From Cryptomeria japonica (lineage: Eukaryota; Streptophyta; Pinopsida; Cupressales; Cupressaceae), in assembly GCF_030272615.1 (NCBI RefSeq), contig NC_081405.1:27422272-27486271 (forward strand): 64,000 nucleotides of DNA, in the 5' to 3' direction. Shown in pieces: positions 34,051 through 46,570 of this stretch. The stretch's first letter is position 1. Each line of letters begins with the position of its first letter. The notes under the pieces were generated by a model. It was not told the origin of the DNA and searched no databases. It was given only the letters and a program-made list of their open reading frames with translations. Position numbers and translations under genes: made by a program.

Positions 34051-35885
34051 ATACCCTATATTTTGCCTATCCAAAAGAGAAGTAAACATTATTCCCTATT
34101 AATCTCAGAGAGCTCGTCCCCTGCATCAAGTCACAATGAATACATGCACTTGGGACAATATGGTTGAAGGATGCACATTGTTGCATGCTAATGCTTGGTC
34201 TTCCTAATCTTCATGGTTGGATTCAACACTTGGATCTGCCTACTCAGGTTGGCATACATAATATGGTCAACATCAAGTCTCTTTTTTTAAAAGAAATGCA
34301 TCTACAAGGAGAATATCAGCTGCAATGCATGATTATAAGGAAAATATCTTTCTATGACATCAACAAAAGAAAACACCTATCCCTATTTTCCCATGGACCA
34401 GAAGTCAATATCTTTACAAACCAACCAAACTTGACTTAACAATAAAAACTAGATATTTCTTAAAAATTCTCAGTTACAAGAAATGGGAAAGAAAAGAGAC
34501 TCAGTTTTTCTAAGCTTAGTACAGAAGTATCATCCTGAAAAATTGCTTTGCACCCAACCTTATTTCTTCCAGCACTTATATTTGGAGGTAGGGGCATCCA
34601 TTAACTCAAGTTGCACAATCCATCAAAAATTTAAAAGAATCAGGTCATTCATCATGCAAATGCCTTTCTAGATTACCATCCTCTTTCAACTTGGGACACA
34701 CTGCTTGATGTCTAAACTATAACTACTAGATATAAGAAAATTGCCACTTGGTCAGACAAAAAGAACACTTTCTACACAGGAAAGCTGCTATGTTTATATC
34801 ATGGATTTTGTTTTTGAGGTATTTTAACTTGTAAAAGTTTGTCACAATCAAAAATCACAATGGCCATCTGAATCAGCTATTTAGATGAGAATTCTCTATA
34901 ACAAGCAAAGATTGGGGCAGAGTCCTTTTAGCGCAGAGAAAATGATGAGAACTAAATAGTTAAAGGAAATTATCTTTCCAGCATACTAAGTTCCAAAATC
35001 ATTCTAGTTATGTCAGACCATATGGACACATGCCACACTCTTCCATTTACAAGTAGCATTGCACGTTTGTCTCATATCCTATTTTTGTATTGCATGTCAA
35101 ATTGCTACTTTGTATTTTGTGCAGCCAATGTTTGCCATATTATGATATGCTCTTTTTGTGTTTATAAGTCAATTATTGGCATCCAATGAAGAGTAACAGG
35201 ATGACAGAGTTGCATTTAACTCATACTTTTTTCCTTCTCTCCTGTCTGTAGATTTATCTAGGTCAAGTAGGCGAGGAAAACTAAGGAACGACATTACCCT
35301 AGAATAGGTGATTTTAAAAAATGTTGTGACTGCTCTATAACGGAGTAGGAAGCCTACATGGAATGGTTAAAGCATTGGCATCTTGAAATCAATTATAAGG
35401 AGAAAGCAAAAGAATCAAACAGAGCTACTGAAAGACTTATGCTTACCAATTAGATCCTTTATACACAATTATGAAGAAGACTGACTAATTATTTTCTTGT
35501 TACATGAGAACATTTCTAAATGACAAGAGCAGAGACATAAACTAAACTGAGGAAAGAAAAGAGAAAAAGAAATAAAAATATCTAACATCTAGCTAGATGT
35601 AAATTGTATAAAATGCCAAAAGGAATGCTATAAAGGGTAACTAAGTTAATGAGGCATCACATACTTGAGGATGTCTGCTGCAGTAGGGTAACCATAAAGG
35701 TAAATGCTGGATCACTAAACCCATACAGCATAATCATAGTGCTATTAAATATTAATATGGTATCTAGGGTCTCGTGATGAAATAACAAATCCATAATCGA
35801 ACATGAAACATATGTCTAGAGGAAGTTAACTGGATATATCTAGTTCTACCTTGTCTTAAACATTTGCAAAAGAGATTTTACTTAC
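34051..35885. other. Intronic DNA, no feature recognised
   Basis: Proximal end of the 25.5-kb intron. Only short random ORFs; no TSD-bounded element was recognised. Confidence 0.4.
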
Positions 35886-35920
35886 TACTCTGTGATGTAG
35901 ACCCCAGTCTGCAATAGTGC
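35886..35920 (-). CDS. ABCG24-like: ABCG micro-exon, 35 nt
   Basis: With its neighbours it encodes GHYCRLGSTSQSRC. Acceptor TTTTTGCAG; donor GTAAGT directly after AGTA. A weaker donor 3 bp upstream (GTAGTA) would drop one residue; the GTAAGT choice gives the family's usual spacing between the two cysteines. Confidence 0.85.
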
Positions 35921-36186
35921 CTGCAAAAACCATGCACAATGCCAGTACTTATCAGAATCTCATTTAGAACAATTATGGACCCAATTTGAGTTATATCTAG
36001 AAAACAGAGTTATGGCAGATGTCAAATAAATGGCATAGTAGAATTGAATGGAATGGAAACACATATTCTAGACTGCATGAAAAGTGCTCTTTTATTCCAT
36101 TTGCACACATTATTCATAAAGATACTCATTTGATTTATAATATAGTGACTACAAAACCACATGCAGCTAAAAGAAAGGATAAGCAC

Positions 36187-36333
36187 CCATCACTACAGAT
36201 TGTTCTTTCTGTGGTAGTTGGACAATAAAATCCAGCCGAGCAGAAAACTTCATCTGTTCTCTTAACATCAGCCCATCGATCTGCTCCTCCACAAGTATGA
36301 TTGACCCCTCTAGGAGTCAACTGATAGCTATAT
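36187..36333 (-). CDS. ABCG24-like: ABCG exon: Cys-rich extracellular domain
   Basis: Encodes YSYQLTPRGVNHTCGGADRW and EVFCSAGFYCPTTTERTICS. This is the diagnostic block of the ABCG24/28 group, outside the membrane and probably disulphide-bonded. Acceptor GTGCAG, donor GATGG|GTGCTT. Confidence 0.93.
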
Positions 36334-36431
36334 CTGCACCAGAACCTCAAAATTTGCTGAGTTCAAAAGATGAAAGTATATATAAACAAAATACAGAAGG
36401 AATACAAAACAGCTATTGGTAAAATACTTAC

Positions 36432-36500
36432 GGGTCACATAAACCTGTAGAACTATTCAACTTGGCTCTTGGACAGTAAGCACCTAAGGGGCATGCTTTC
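36432..36500 (-). CDS. ABCG24-like: ABCG exon: start of the visible Cys-rich domain
   Basis: Encodes ACPLGAYCPRAKLNSSTGLC then D-P, whose split codon joins the next exon (DPYSYQL). Donor CC|GTAAGT. The acceptor is taken as TTTTTTTGAG at 36501-36502. The exon before it was not found up to 64000. Confidence 0.88.
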
Positions 36501-37499
36501 CTCAAAAAAACATATGCATATTCACTATTAGAAATATTTCTTTTTAAAAGACAAAATCTTTAGTTTTTCAAAACACCATTCAATATAAAAGAATTGTATT
36601 GAAAGAATTACAACCCTCCATCATACATTCATATAGAGACAAAATTAAATCACTCGACTATTTCTTTTCTTAAATCATTATCTACACAAATTAGCAGACA
36701 TGAACTGATTGGTGAATGTATACAGCAATTGTTTGTTGAGTAATGACATCTTTAGCCATTCTATCTCTATCCTTCTTTTTTAATGAGAATGTAGCATTAA
36801 AAAGGCAATTCATATGCAACAGATTTTTCAATAATACCCTTTCTCTTTTTTAAAAAGAATAAGCAGAACAGAATAACAGAAGAGCTTACTCTAGTTTTAC
36901 ATTTCTGAACCAAACTAAGATGATTAAACTGAAATCATGCATACCATCATGAATGAACTCAAACCACGATGATCATATAAACTAAGGAAATGATGCAGTC
37001 AGCCAAAACTAAAGCTGCTTAAACTATCACATCCTCTCCACATGTACAAAAATAAAAAATTTCATGCCATAACCAACAAACGTGCAGAGACGGAATACAG
37101 AAGATGATCTTTTAACTGAAATTTATACAGCAGGGGACTTTGGAGGGTTTGCAAATTACACAGCGCAAACCAACCAAGAGCCCAAAAGGGGAGTTATACA
37201 TACATATTCAAAACTTAAGATCTCTTTGGAGTTACATCCAAGAAGTTTAAAAGAGAGGACTACATAAAATTATTTGCATTCAGCTTAAGTACAAAACATC
37301 AACCCAGTAAGTACCTCCCATTTTTCTCCATCTTGTCTAGGATTTCTACTTCATCATCCGATTCCTCCACTCTTTCTTCATCTTCTTCACTAGTATGGGA
37401 AACACAGCAGTCCAAGACTAGCTATAGTCAGCGTACAATGTCTACTAATACATAGTCGGATAAACAATGTTAGGCACTGTAAGACTTGTGAGACAATCT
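36501..37499. other. Intronic DNA, no feature recognised
   Basis: Start of the intron upstream of the first visible exon. No conserved motif seen. Confidence 0.35.
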
Positions 37500-37539
37500 G
37501 GACAGCAAATAGACAAGATGATAAAGCAATTTGCTACGA

Positions 37540-38205
37540 TCATTTCCAGCCACCTTGCAAAGTGTAGTGATTGACTGGCATACAGAAATTGGCCAAGCCT
37601 CCAAAAATACATGGGAGAGATTAAATAAGGCCTTTGAAGAAGAGTTTAAATTGCTTTGTGATGATAATGAAAAGTAGCAAAAATTTACAATACAAAACAA
37701 GGTAGGCATGAAAATGTACGAGCTTATAGGTCTAAAAAAGCAATGGTTCATTTAAGATCTACTTCCATTGTTAAGAAAAAAGATGAAGGTAGTACCACCC
37801 TCATCCTATTCTGAAGCCTATGATCGGGCAATGGACATAAAAAGTGAAGATAAAATGTCCTTGTGCAATAAAAGAAAAACAACGGAAGATGGAAGTTTGG
37901 ATGACAATGGTGACAATGAATTGGGAACAGTACAAACACTTTAGAGGGACATGCTTTGAATGATAAAAGAGTTGAAGGTAGAGAAAGAAACTAATGAACT
38001 ATGGTGTACTAAGTACAAAATTGAGGGGCACACAAAAGGTAATGGTCCTAGAAAGATGATTTGTGAGATTTGGCAGGTTATAGATCATTCGATAAAAGAG
38101 TGCCCATACAATTTGAAGACCAAAGGTACACAAGTACTCTTCACACAAGGAGAATCCACTCCATCAAAGCCACAAAATGCATCTCCAAGAGGTTATTGAA
38201 ATCAA
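37540..38205 (+). pseudogene. Gag core and zinc knuckles (decayed)
   Basis: Translation from about 37549 gives IDWHTEIGQASKNTWERLNK and an A-F-E-E-E-F end, matching the plant retrotransposon Gag core (W-x-L-x-x-A-F). After two stops comes a decayed knuckle pair with IEGHTKGNGPRKMICEIWQV and SIKECPYNLK (37993-38110). A further Cys-rich pair is near 38260-38390. Confidence 0.75.
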
Positions 38206-38787
38206 CAAGGAGAGCAAAATTAAATACAATACAACTCTAAAGAACATCCTATCATACAGTGTCGACAATGTAGTGAATGGGTACGCTTTGCAAGAGACTA
38301 CTAGAGCAAGCAAGATAAAGTACAATTATTGTGCAAATGGTATGGGCTAGGTGACCACGAAGAAACTAACTTCCTGAAACAAAAGGGTATTAATATGTTG
38401 GACGTGGAAAAACAATATAAGGCAGTTTTGGCGATTACCAAAGCACAAACGAAGAAAACCATATACCAAACCGTCCTACGGAGAAAGGACTTTTAGAAGC
38501 CAAAGTAGAAGTTGAACAAACAATGGCAAACGAACGAAAGAATGACTCTAAGAAGCCAAAGTGGAAGTAAGATAAGTGATGGCGAACAAATGAAGGACCT
38601 CCAAAGAAACTACAAGTACCTCTTTGCAATTGAAGTTGAAGAACATAGTATGGTAGGTGCTACAAACAACCATATCGATAAAGGTGACAAACCTTTTTCA
38701 AAGAATGCCACAACTAAGAGTGGCAATCACCAACATGGTCAATGGCAATCAAAATTGGAGACAGGAAGGTACAAGTAGGTACATGAT

Positions 38788-39397
38788 ATGGAAGCGCCAC
38801 CACAAGAAGAACAAGTCATTGATCTAATGTTGTTGACAGTGAACATAGGGAAGAAGCTAGTTGTCGTACAAATGCAAATCATGGGAAAGAATTTGAAAAA
38901 CACGACTGTTGATGGAGGATCGAGAGTCAACATACTACCAAAGGATACATGGAAATGCCTCAAGAAGCCAACGCTCTAGCCATCAACCTTCCAACTAGTA
39001 AGCGTAGATCAACATGGAATCAAGCCATTGGGAACACTGATGGCACAGAAGGTAACAATCAAAACACAATAGTTCCTGCTGAATTTTGTGGTCATTCCAT
39101 TGCAAAAGAAAGAGCCTATAGTGCATTATTAGGGAGAGGATGGCTGATAGTAGCCAAAGTCGATCACAAGTGGACAAAGAATACAATCTCCAATGAAAAC
39201 AAGGGTCAAAAGTATGTAATTGATTTAAAGAACCAGCTGTTAGTGAGGAAGCACCTTCCTTGGATTTGTCAAAATCAAACTCTGAAGAAGAATGGATGGA
39301 GAGTCAAGGTCCAATGGAACTAAATGACAAAGGAATTTTGGAATTACAATCATGCTCGAAGGACATAACAAATTCTCTCCATGGCCTGTTTCACTAG
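38788..39397 (+). pseudogene. Retropepsin-like protease (decayed)
   Basis: DLMLLTVNIGKKLVVVQMQI then TTVDGGSRVNILPKDTWKCL: the D-G-G-S motif with the hydrophobic strand pattern of Ty3 proteases. Downstream the frame shifts. Homology to the other copy ends at TAG 39395-39397. Confidence 0.75.
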
Positions 39398-40559
39398 CAA
39401 ATGGAAAACTATGAGGTATTTCCATCATGTAATTTCCTCGAAGCTACGATTCTTTGCGAGGAGCAATTGATGAAAAATGATTTTACAAAGTTAGACAATT
39501 TATGTTGTTGTAGAGGTATCCAACTTTGCAATATTATTGACAATACATCTCAAAGTACTAAGAACAATTATAGAAAAAGAAAAAGAAAATAAGGAAATAA
39601 GGAAAGATTGGAACAAAAAAGGAGAAGATTAAATTTCAACGAACATTATAAAAAGACCAATTATAATGTACAACCACTTCATTTTCTAATTGTATGACAT
39701 AAGAGAAGGTAATTTCAACTAACTATAAAGTGCACCCAAACCAACTAACGCCCAATTCATCACACGGCCTCTAATTTACACTTCAATCGTATTGCAACCT
39801 AAGAATTTCATAGTACAACAGCCGTATTTCTATTATGTACAGCAGTGGCATCTTGATTGTATCGTACAACAACAGTCTTTCTTCAAAGTATTGGTTTCAA
39901 TGTCCAGCGTATGGCTCCCTTTGTTCTTCATATGGCAATGAAAGCATCCAAGTTTGACCATATAACAACCAAGTTTTCCCATCATACAATGTTGGTCCAG
40001 CATCGTCGAGCGAGTTTCGTTTGACAATATGCAATGGGAGCAATTGTACTTGACTATTCGGCGACCATCTCTTTGTAGCAGACGATAGTGGCAACTTTGT
40101 TTGATTATACGATTGTACCTCTTCTCTAACATACGGCATCAAGTGCTCACCGTATAGTGGTTGTTGGTTCTTCTTCTTCTTGTACATCGTCCACTTTCAA
40201 ATGCCATCCAACCAACACTTAAGTTCATTACACAACGAACATCAACTCATTTCTACAACATACGACCTAGTTACATCGTTAGGCGCATGTAATCTATCGC
40301 ATGGCAATCAACCATTGTATAGAATTTTCCTTCTATGGTCGACATCATACGTTGGCTAAACACTCCAAAATCTCTATTTTCTAGCTTTGTCAACATTGCT
40401 TTTTGCGAAATGATGTGCGCCATGGCATTGCCCCCAAACCCCCATCACACTCATTTAATTTTCCAAGCATAGTCCAAGTTTGAGTTTGCAAAGTACAAGT
40501 CATTGACTACTCTATCTTTATTACTTATCAGTCTTCCCTCATATTAATTGATGTTTACT
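39398..40559. other. Element spacer between protease and LTR
   Basis: Non-coding; GTAC/ATACG motifs recur at 39760-40340. A stretch with TGATGTGCGCCATGG (40413-40427) is shared with 27560-27574 of the other copy. Confidence 0.55.
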
Positions 40560-40597
40560 TGTCATTTAGAAGACAACGTTTTCTTTTGGGGGGAATA

Positions 40598-40942
40598 ATG
40601 TAGTCAATGTACAACGTCTGTTATTATGTTTCGATAATATTGGTTATCTGACTATGCATTATTTGTTCGTATTGTGTTTTTTGGCCTCAAGTAGTTATGA
40701 GTGTCAAGTAAGCGTCAATTGGTTGACGATTGTGTTCCTCTTGGCAATCGTCGAGTCCTTTAAATAGATAGTGTTTCATGAAAGAAAGAAGTATGATCTA
40801 CTCAGATCAATTGTGACCATCTTTGGTCTTCTTCTATAATAATTTCAAGTGCAGATAAGGATATATTTTAGTCTTTTCTGGTATGCATTGTCATCTCTAT
40901 TAGTAATTCATGTATTTATTTTATCAGATAGAGCAGTAAACA
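40598..40942 (+). mobile_element. 3' LTR of the gag-protease element (345 bp)
   Basis: TGTAGTCAATGTACAAC ... AGCAGTAAACA; same length as 29177-29521. Preceded by the decayed palindrome GTCATTTAGAAGACAAC (40560-40576) and polypurine run TTTTGGGGGGAATAA. Confidence 0.82.
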
Positions 40943-42729
40943 CTAGCTTTGTAGCTTCATGGGAGAGCTGTATACCAAATTTAACAGCAATCTCTTTGTT
41001 CTCTTGCATGACTGCCCTCGGTGCATTTATGATAAGATGGTAATGATCACTAGCTTCATAGCCCCAACTCTGAACTGCCATTTGAATTGCATAATAATCC
41101 TAGTGGAGAAGGAAAGAATCGGCAGCATCAGACAACACATTAGCACAAATGAGGTTATCAAGCATATGAAATATATTTCTCTTAATTCATTGACTCGAGT
41201 CTCCATAAATTCCCTTAACTTATCAATATCAGCTGCCTCAACCTCATCCACTTTCTTAGCCATTTCCACATCCTTCGAATTCAAATTCTATTGTGAGGAT
41301 TCTGGATTTCCTTAGTCACATTATGCAAAGGATGCTTGGATGTATGCTGCATTGATTCTTCCTTTATTATCCCAAACATCATAAGATTAAGAAGCAATAG
41401 CCAGAGAGAGATTCTTCATCCCATCTGAATCCCATTTTCCAGCAGAAGCAGCAATGCTTCCACCCAACAACCAAGGTAAGCCAAAAGTAGCCCAAATTCA
41501 AAGTAATTCTGGTAGTTGTAGATTTCCAAGTACAGAGGAACAGAAATTCTGAAAGAGAAGGGTTGTAAAGACCAAAACACCAGAACTACCCACACCAACA
41601 GACAAAAAATTAGGTAAATCCTTCCAATATGTTCTCTACAACTTCTATGTACCAATAATCATCATCTTCTCATGTTACTCCCCCCACAGAAGTTAATCCT
41701 CTTCTCCCCATCACATCACTCCCCAAAAATATGAAACTGAGTTTGGCAGCATGCCACATAAAATGCCCCATCATAAAAATCATTAATGAGGACTATTCTG
41801 CATGATTGAGTTGGGAGACAACCAAAACTATTCTGTCCCAGGAAACAAAAATTAAATAAGCAGGGAAAGAATATGGAAATGAGATTAGAATAGAGAACTT
41901 AGGAATTAGGAAGGAATTAGATTGGTCAGATGAAGATAGGGATTTGGAAATGGTAGAATCCAGGGATTATAATTATATGACAAAGAAGAGACAGGAAATC
42001 AGAGGAATAGAGATAGAGCTGCACCTAAGGAAAAGATGTATTGAACTTGAAATCATTTCGAAGGGGAGGAAACTAATTTACATCAGAAGTCCTAGATGAA
42101 CCTCTTAGATCAATGATTTTATGGTAGTTTTTTTTCAAATTTATATTTCTTATTGATTGACCTAATTAAGGGCTTAAGGATCGCCCAACCCTAATTTTTC
42201 CTATATGCAGGGAATGGATATCAATATGGAGATAATCACTAGCGTAATTCATTTCTTGTCCCAATGCTTTTGGGTTAGCTACTTGAAGTGGCATTGCTTT
42301 CTTATTTCAGCGATTTGTTATTTACAATTCTGGGATATTCATCCAAAAACAAAATTCTGTTATCTCATGAACCACACAGCATGACTGAAGCATCGATTAA
42401 AGATGGAGTTAGAAGTGTGTGTAGATATAAGTAATCTAGTTTCAGACTCTCATTAGAGTAAGCTGGATATTACCAATGTTTGACACTATAACTGAGTCAG
42501 CTAAATAATTGATGGATATAACATTCTCAAAGGCCCTGAAGGTCTGAAGTCTGAACAACCATTTTCTGACCAGTTTTCAGATCACTGGTTTACATAATTT
42601 TCCCACTGCTTAATATATATTTTGCTTATAACAAAAGTAAATGTTTTGGTATTCTGACTGCATATATGATTCTTTTATTTTTGCTATGTTTTGCAATTAT
42701 TATGTGAATTTCTAGTAGATAATTAGCAA
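40943..42729. other. Intronic DNA with unassigned ORFs
   Basis: A minus-strand frame at 41027-41284 (85 codons, one hydrophobic segment) and another at 41416-41655 have no recognisable domain and no splice partners that fit the ABCG gene. I do not call them genes. Confidence 0.35.
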
Positions 42730-43189
42730 ATGTTACACAGGGACATGTCCACTAGGAATTTCCAGCCATTCCCATTGCCCGACTGTCCGCAGGACAGCCA
42801 GCCATCCCCTATAGCCCAGAAAATTTTTAAAAAGGGATATTGAAAAATAACAAATAAATAAATAAAATAATGGGAAAGCTCACAAGGCCCCACACACCAC
42901 TTTACACAACTCTAAACTAACACACAAGCATTTACACTTAAAAACATATTCCCTCATTTTGCCATTTTACATGTTGTGAAAAGACAAAGAATGAGAACAG
43001 TAATGAGATGAAAAAAAGAGAACATCAAACTATACCATTTAAAGTAAGTTTAGTATCTACTGTTCGTTTTCACAAATCCTTTTGATTTTGTTTTGGTTTC
43101 CTTTAAAGTTTCAAATAATTAGGAATTTTTTTCTGTCTTTTTTTAATGTTTGCAGCTATTTTTCCAAAAGAAAAAAGGCAAGATGAGCA

Positions 43190-43808
43190 GCAGTGAAGGT
43201 TATGGTAGTGATGAGATTAAGATTCAACAAACAAGCTATAGAGATACCGAGGGTTCTTTTGGGTATGAAAGTGTCATAGGTGAAGTGAGAAGTAGTCCAT
43301 TTAAATGCCCTTCAACTATCCTACAATCTTTTACAAAATGCCCATTCAATCCCAAAAAAACCCTTATGCAATTTGCAACTCCTATACACAAAAACAACAA
43401 GCAAAATTGAAGAGGGAGTAGATATTGGTCATGTTATGTGTGCAATAAGGATTACAAGTGCAGCTATACATAGGCCTGCAATCATCTTTTGTGCGTACAC
43501 TTAGATGTAAGATAAGAAGTAAAAAAACTAACCCTAGTTTAGAAGATCATGGTGTCTACATTGTAAATGGAAGGTAAGGCAAGAAATAAGGGTGTGCTAA
43601 CAGAGACTATGCAATCTACTATGCCTACCCATACCATAAAAAATTGAGATTCAATAGGGAGATGATTCTATGAAAACAAAGAGAAGGGCTACTAGTGTAG
43701 TAGGGATGTTGAATATTAGTAGGGATGTTGAATATGCAATCAAAAGAAGAACTAAATTCTTCATTTGCCAATTTTTTTTTGCCCATCCATCCCATTTGAT
43801 GTGGCACA
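43190..43808 (+). pseudogene. hAT transposase, N-terminal part (BED-finger region, decayed)
   Basis: Reading through stops, a Cys/His cluster near 43425-43505 (W-S-C-Y-V-C-N-K, later H-L-L) resembles a BED zinc finger. The end (FFFAHPSH region, 43775-43808) matches the block before the catalytic domain. It is cut by the LTR at 43809; host coding resumes at 44124 (D-V-A-H then S-P-Y-F). Confidence 0.55.
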
Positions 43809-44118
43809 TGTTGACGGGAATAATCATTATGTTATGTTGGTATATTATGTTTATGTTGTCGTCGGTAATAATGAGTTACGGCGGTCAGTTAGTTAGCCGA
43901 CGGGTAGGTAGTTGGAGTCGCGACGGTTGTGTCGCACCCCTTCGGCTGTCATATATTGTACCACCTCCGGGTGTTGGAGGTCATGTAATGTTGGGACAGA
44001 TATAATATGAACATCCTTTGACATTAATGGAAAGCTTATTCTGGTACTTCTTTTATATTTGCATTGTACATTGCTGTTCGATTTCTGTATTCTTCCTGTT
44101 TACCCAGTGAGGTAAACA
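43809..44118 (+). mobile_element. Solo LTR, 310 bp, TSD GCACA
   Basis: Perfect duplication GCACA at 43804-43808 and 44119-44123; ends TGTTGACGGG and GAGGTAAACA. Same family as 1273-1533 and 13984-14251. TATA-like CATATATTG near 43951. Confidence 0.88.
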
Positions 44119-44123
44119 GCACA

Positions 44124-44650
44124 TTCTCCTTATTTCAAAAAAAAATATTGAAAAAGACAATTGCCATTGATTCCTCAAATGTCCCCACAGAGAACATAGA
44201 CTATATACCACCCTCCTTAATAGAGTGTATTCTATGGTGAGTTTGTTGATGGAGGACTTGAGGAAAACTTGGCTAAGGATGGGCTAATCAATTATGAAAG
44301 GATGGATTGATATTACATATCAGCCAGTCATCAATATCATACATACATATGCCATTGGCTCTTATTTTCTTATGAGTTGTTGATTGTTCAGGGAAATGCA
44401 AAAATGTAGACTTCCAATTTCAGATTTTGAAAGAAACCATAGAACAATGCAAACATATATTTTGGGGCCCATGTTGCATTCAAACATTGAAAGATATCGG
44501 AAAGATAGATTGGGTGAAACCGATGGTGGCAAAAGCTAGAGATATACAAATGTTCATTTGCAACCATCATAACTCACTATCTTCGAGACTTTTTCAAAGG
44601 ACTTCCTCACACTTGTGGGGACTAGATATGTGTTTGATCTGATTTATGAA
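44124..44650 (+). pseudogene. hAT transposase, catalytic-domain fragment (DUF659-like)
   Basis: Frame 44427-44642 contains KETIEQCKHIFWGPCCIQTL and DIGKIDWVKPMVAKARDIQM, the H-I-F-W-x-x-C-x-x-x-x-L...D-I-G-K-I-x-W-V pattern of plant hAT transposases. Upstream, in another frame, is the P-L-I-N-I...S-C-D-C-S-G block (44310-44395). Interrupted after about 44650 by 0.5 kb of unrelated sequence (insertion or intron). Confidence 0.8.
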
Positions 44651-45149
44651 AACCAGATTACAATACCTAGTGTGATACTTGCGGTATTGTAGATTTCAAC
44701 ACAAAAAGAAATTGACAACAAGAAGATTGCAAACCAAAAACTGTCTCCATTCTATTCAAAATTGGAGTTTATACAAGTCGAATGTATCCCAAGGGTCACA
44801 CAAATCCCTTGGAATTTGAAATGAAGAGTCATCATAATGTTTATTACAATTAAACTATTAAAACTATCAAAATTATCAAAAAACTAAATATAAAATTTCA
44901 GTCCACTTTGAGAAGGCATAACTTTCTCATCCTAGCTCCGAATTACAAACCGTTTGATGCGTTGGAAAGGTACTCAAATAATCTAGAACCAAATTCCGGA
45001 AACATGATAATGTTTCCGGGCACCATATTTGTCCAAAAATGCACCGAAGACCCTCAAAATTGCAATTTACTAAAACATATAAAATTTTGGAAAAATTAGA
45101 TTTCAATATTTTCCCAATTTAATCCTGATCAGTGTTAGTTACTTAATCT

Positions 45150-45714
45150 TGTTAGGGAGGATGCTTGAGGTTAAGGAACTGCTACAATTAATGATATTTA
45201 ATGTTCAGCAGGGTAAGTGGGCAACGGCCATCACAACTGAAGGGAAGAGTGAAGTGAAAGATCCTTGATGATAATTAGTGGTCCATTTTAAGTTAAGTTA
45301 CTAAATAATTGAATTAGAATGCTTTTTTCCTTTTCTGTATTTTGAATTTGGAAAATTTGTGTATTTTGATTTTAAACTAGAATTGAGTCTTATTCCTTTC
45401 TGAATATTTTGTTTCAAGAGACATTTTCTCTTTTATCTTACCCATTATGCAAGTGATTATGTATGTTGGTACAGACTTTCCTAGTATTGGTGAATTTTAT
45501 GAGACATTTGATAGCATGCTTGGTCAAATGAAGCAAGCAATTCATAGCAAAGGCCCTCATTTGAGATAAATCAGGAGCATATTAATCCAATTGTAATGCA
45601 GTGGTGGAACACTATGAAAACCTCACTTCACATGGTTGCTTAGCTCTAAATCCCAAATGGTATGCACCTAAGAAACTGCCTCCTTTCAAAGATGAAGAGT
45701 TGAGAGAAGGGTTT
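45150..45714 (+). pseudogene. hAT transposase, middle fragment
   Basis: RMLEVKELLQLMIFNVQQGK near 45155-45220 and a weakly coding stretch near 45590-45712 (A-L-N-P-K-W-Y). The region is cut at 45714 by the giant LTR. Confidence 0.6.
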
Positions 45715-46570
45715 TGTTGACGTGTATTTTGTACACAACCAAACACAGAATAAAATACCCAAATGGTACCTTATCCTCTCTTGAGTAAAGTCTCTGAATG
45801 CTGAAGATATCGCGAAAAGGATCAATCAGGGTGACTTCAAGGTTCTTTGTTGTAGGATCTCTACGTGTGGATAAGCACCAGTGGTCGTTGTGAATGTTGT
45901 TTCTTCAAGGGGCCTTACGTATTCTCGATCTGCAGGAACAGGATTTTCCTAAATGCTAACAGGTTCTCAAAAAATAGCAAAAGATAGGGTTTTCAAGAGA
46001 TGAATTCTAATCTAATCCTAAGAATAACTCAATGTAGGCTAGACTTGGTAAGATTCTACCAATTTCAGTATTGCCAAGGAATTACAACTCTACTGGAATT
46101 GATGCAATCTTCTAAGGTGATTAGTGATTTTCAAATCATCAAGAATTATAGATACTACCATAAAGATACATGTCAATAGTTCAATAATGATTGAAGGTTC
46201 AAGCAATCTCAATATTTCCAGTTGACCACACAAGGCGTCCTTACAATCAGTAAGAAGCTAGTGGTTTGGAACGTGAATCTCACCAAAGATCAAGCACAAC
46301 ACTTAGTCCTTCAAACTTAAAAACTACTTCGACTGAGAATGATTCAAGAAGATAAACAACCATGAAGATAGCCACAAGAATTGCAATAAAACACCATAAC
46401 TTCAATATTTTATTGATCTCAAAGCCAAATGGACAACAATTGTTCAAAATTCTTTCTTCACTACTCAATCTTGTTACAAAATAACTTTCTTCTCTCCAAA
46501 GCTCTAACTATTATCTATCTCTCTAATATCTAATTTGATCTAATTTCCTGACAAAATGAAAATGAGTGAG

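Larger units (their letters stand above)
10399..35885 (-). other. 25.5-kb intron of the ABCG gene, filled with transposons
   Basis: Defined by donor GTAAGT at 35885 and acceptor GACAG at 10399. Exon phases agree (split Arg codon A|GA), and the joined protein spacing between the flanking cysteines equals that of the family. It contains three giant-LTR insertions or remnants, one other solo LTR, at least three hAT elements and several gag/pol fragments. Confidence 0.88.
6549..36500 (-). other. ABCG24-like: ABCG24/ABCG28-type ABC transporter gene, partial gene span
   Basis: Ten minus-strand exons (36432-36500, 36187-36333, 35886-35920, 10325-10398, 9183-10099, 8366-8662, 7601-8074, 7336-7484, 6783-7072, 6549-6682) total 2,586 nt, about 862 codons, and join in phase with GT-AG introns. 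Order of parts: Cys-rich extracellular segment (CPRAKL, CGGAD, FCSAGFYCPTTT, GHYCRLGSTS), a membrane helix ending LLLIYNCSDQ, a basic R/A/E-rich linker, an ABC ATPase domain, then an ABC2-type membrane domain. This is the layout of the plant ABCG24/25/28 subgroup of half-size transporters, which work as dimers; the substrate is not deducible. Family members are near 1,100 residues, so an N-terminal part and about the last 60 residues are missing. The missing exons must lie outside the window, which makes the flanking introns at least 27 kb and 6.5 kb. The ORF looks intact and functional. Confidence 0.93.
37500..40942 (+). mobile_element. Second copy of the gag-protease LTR element
   Basis: Same order as the element at 20798-29521: Gag, zinc knuckles, protease, non-coding spacer, polypurine tract, 3' LTR. 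It is not interrupted between protease and LTR, yet pol domains beyond protease are absent, so the missing RT is a property of the family and not of a later insertion. The 5' LTR is not recognised; the left limit is approximate. Confidence 0.72.

Noticed and set aside
41027-41655. Possible upstream ABCG exons on the minus strand
   Set aside because: The frames lack the Cys-rich pattern expected before CPLGAYCP, and splice phases cannot be matched.
42738-42830. Separate small hAT element starting CAGGGACATG
   Set aside because: No right end within 3 kb; the matching candidate flank is at 62934, beyond the transposase C-terminus, so it is better read as the start of the large broken element.
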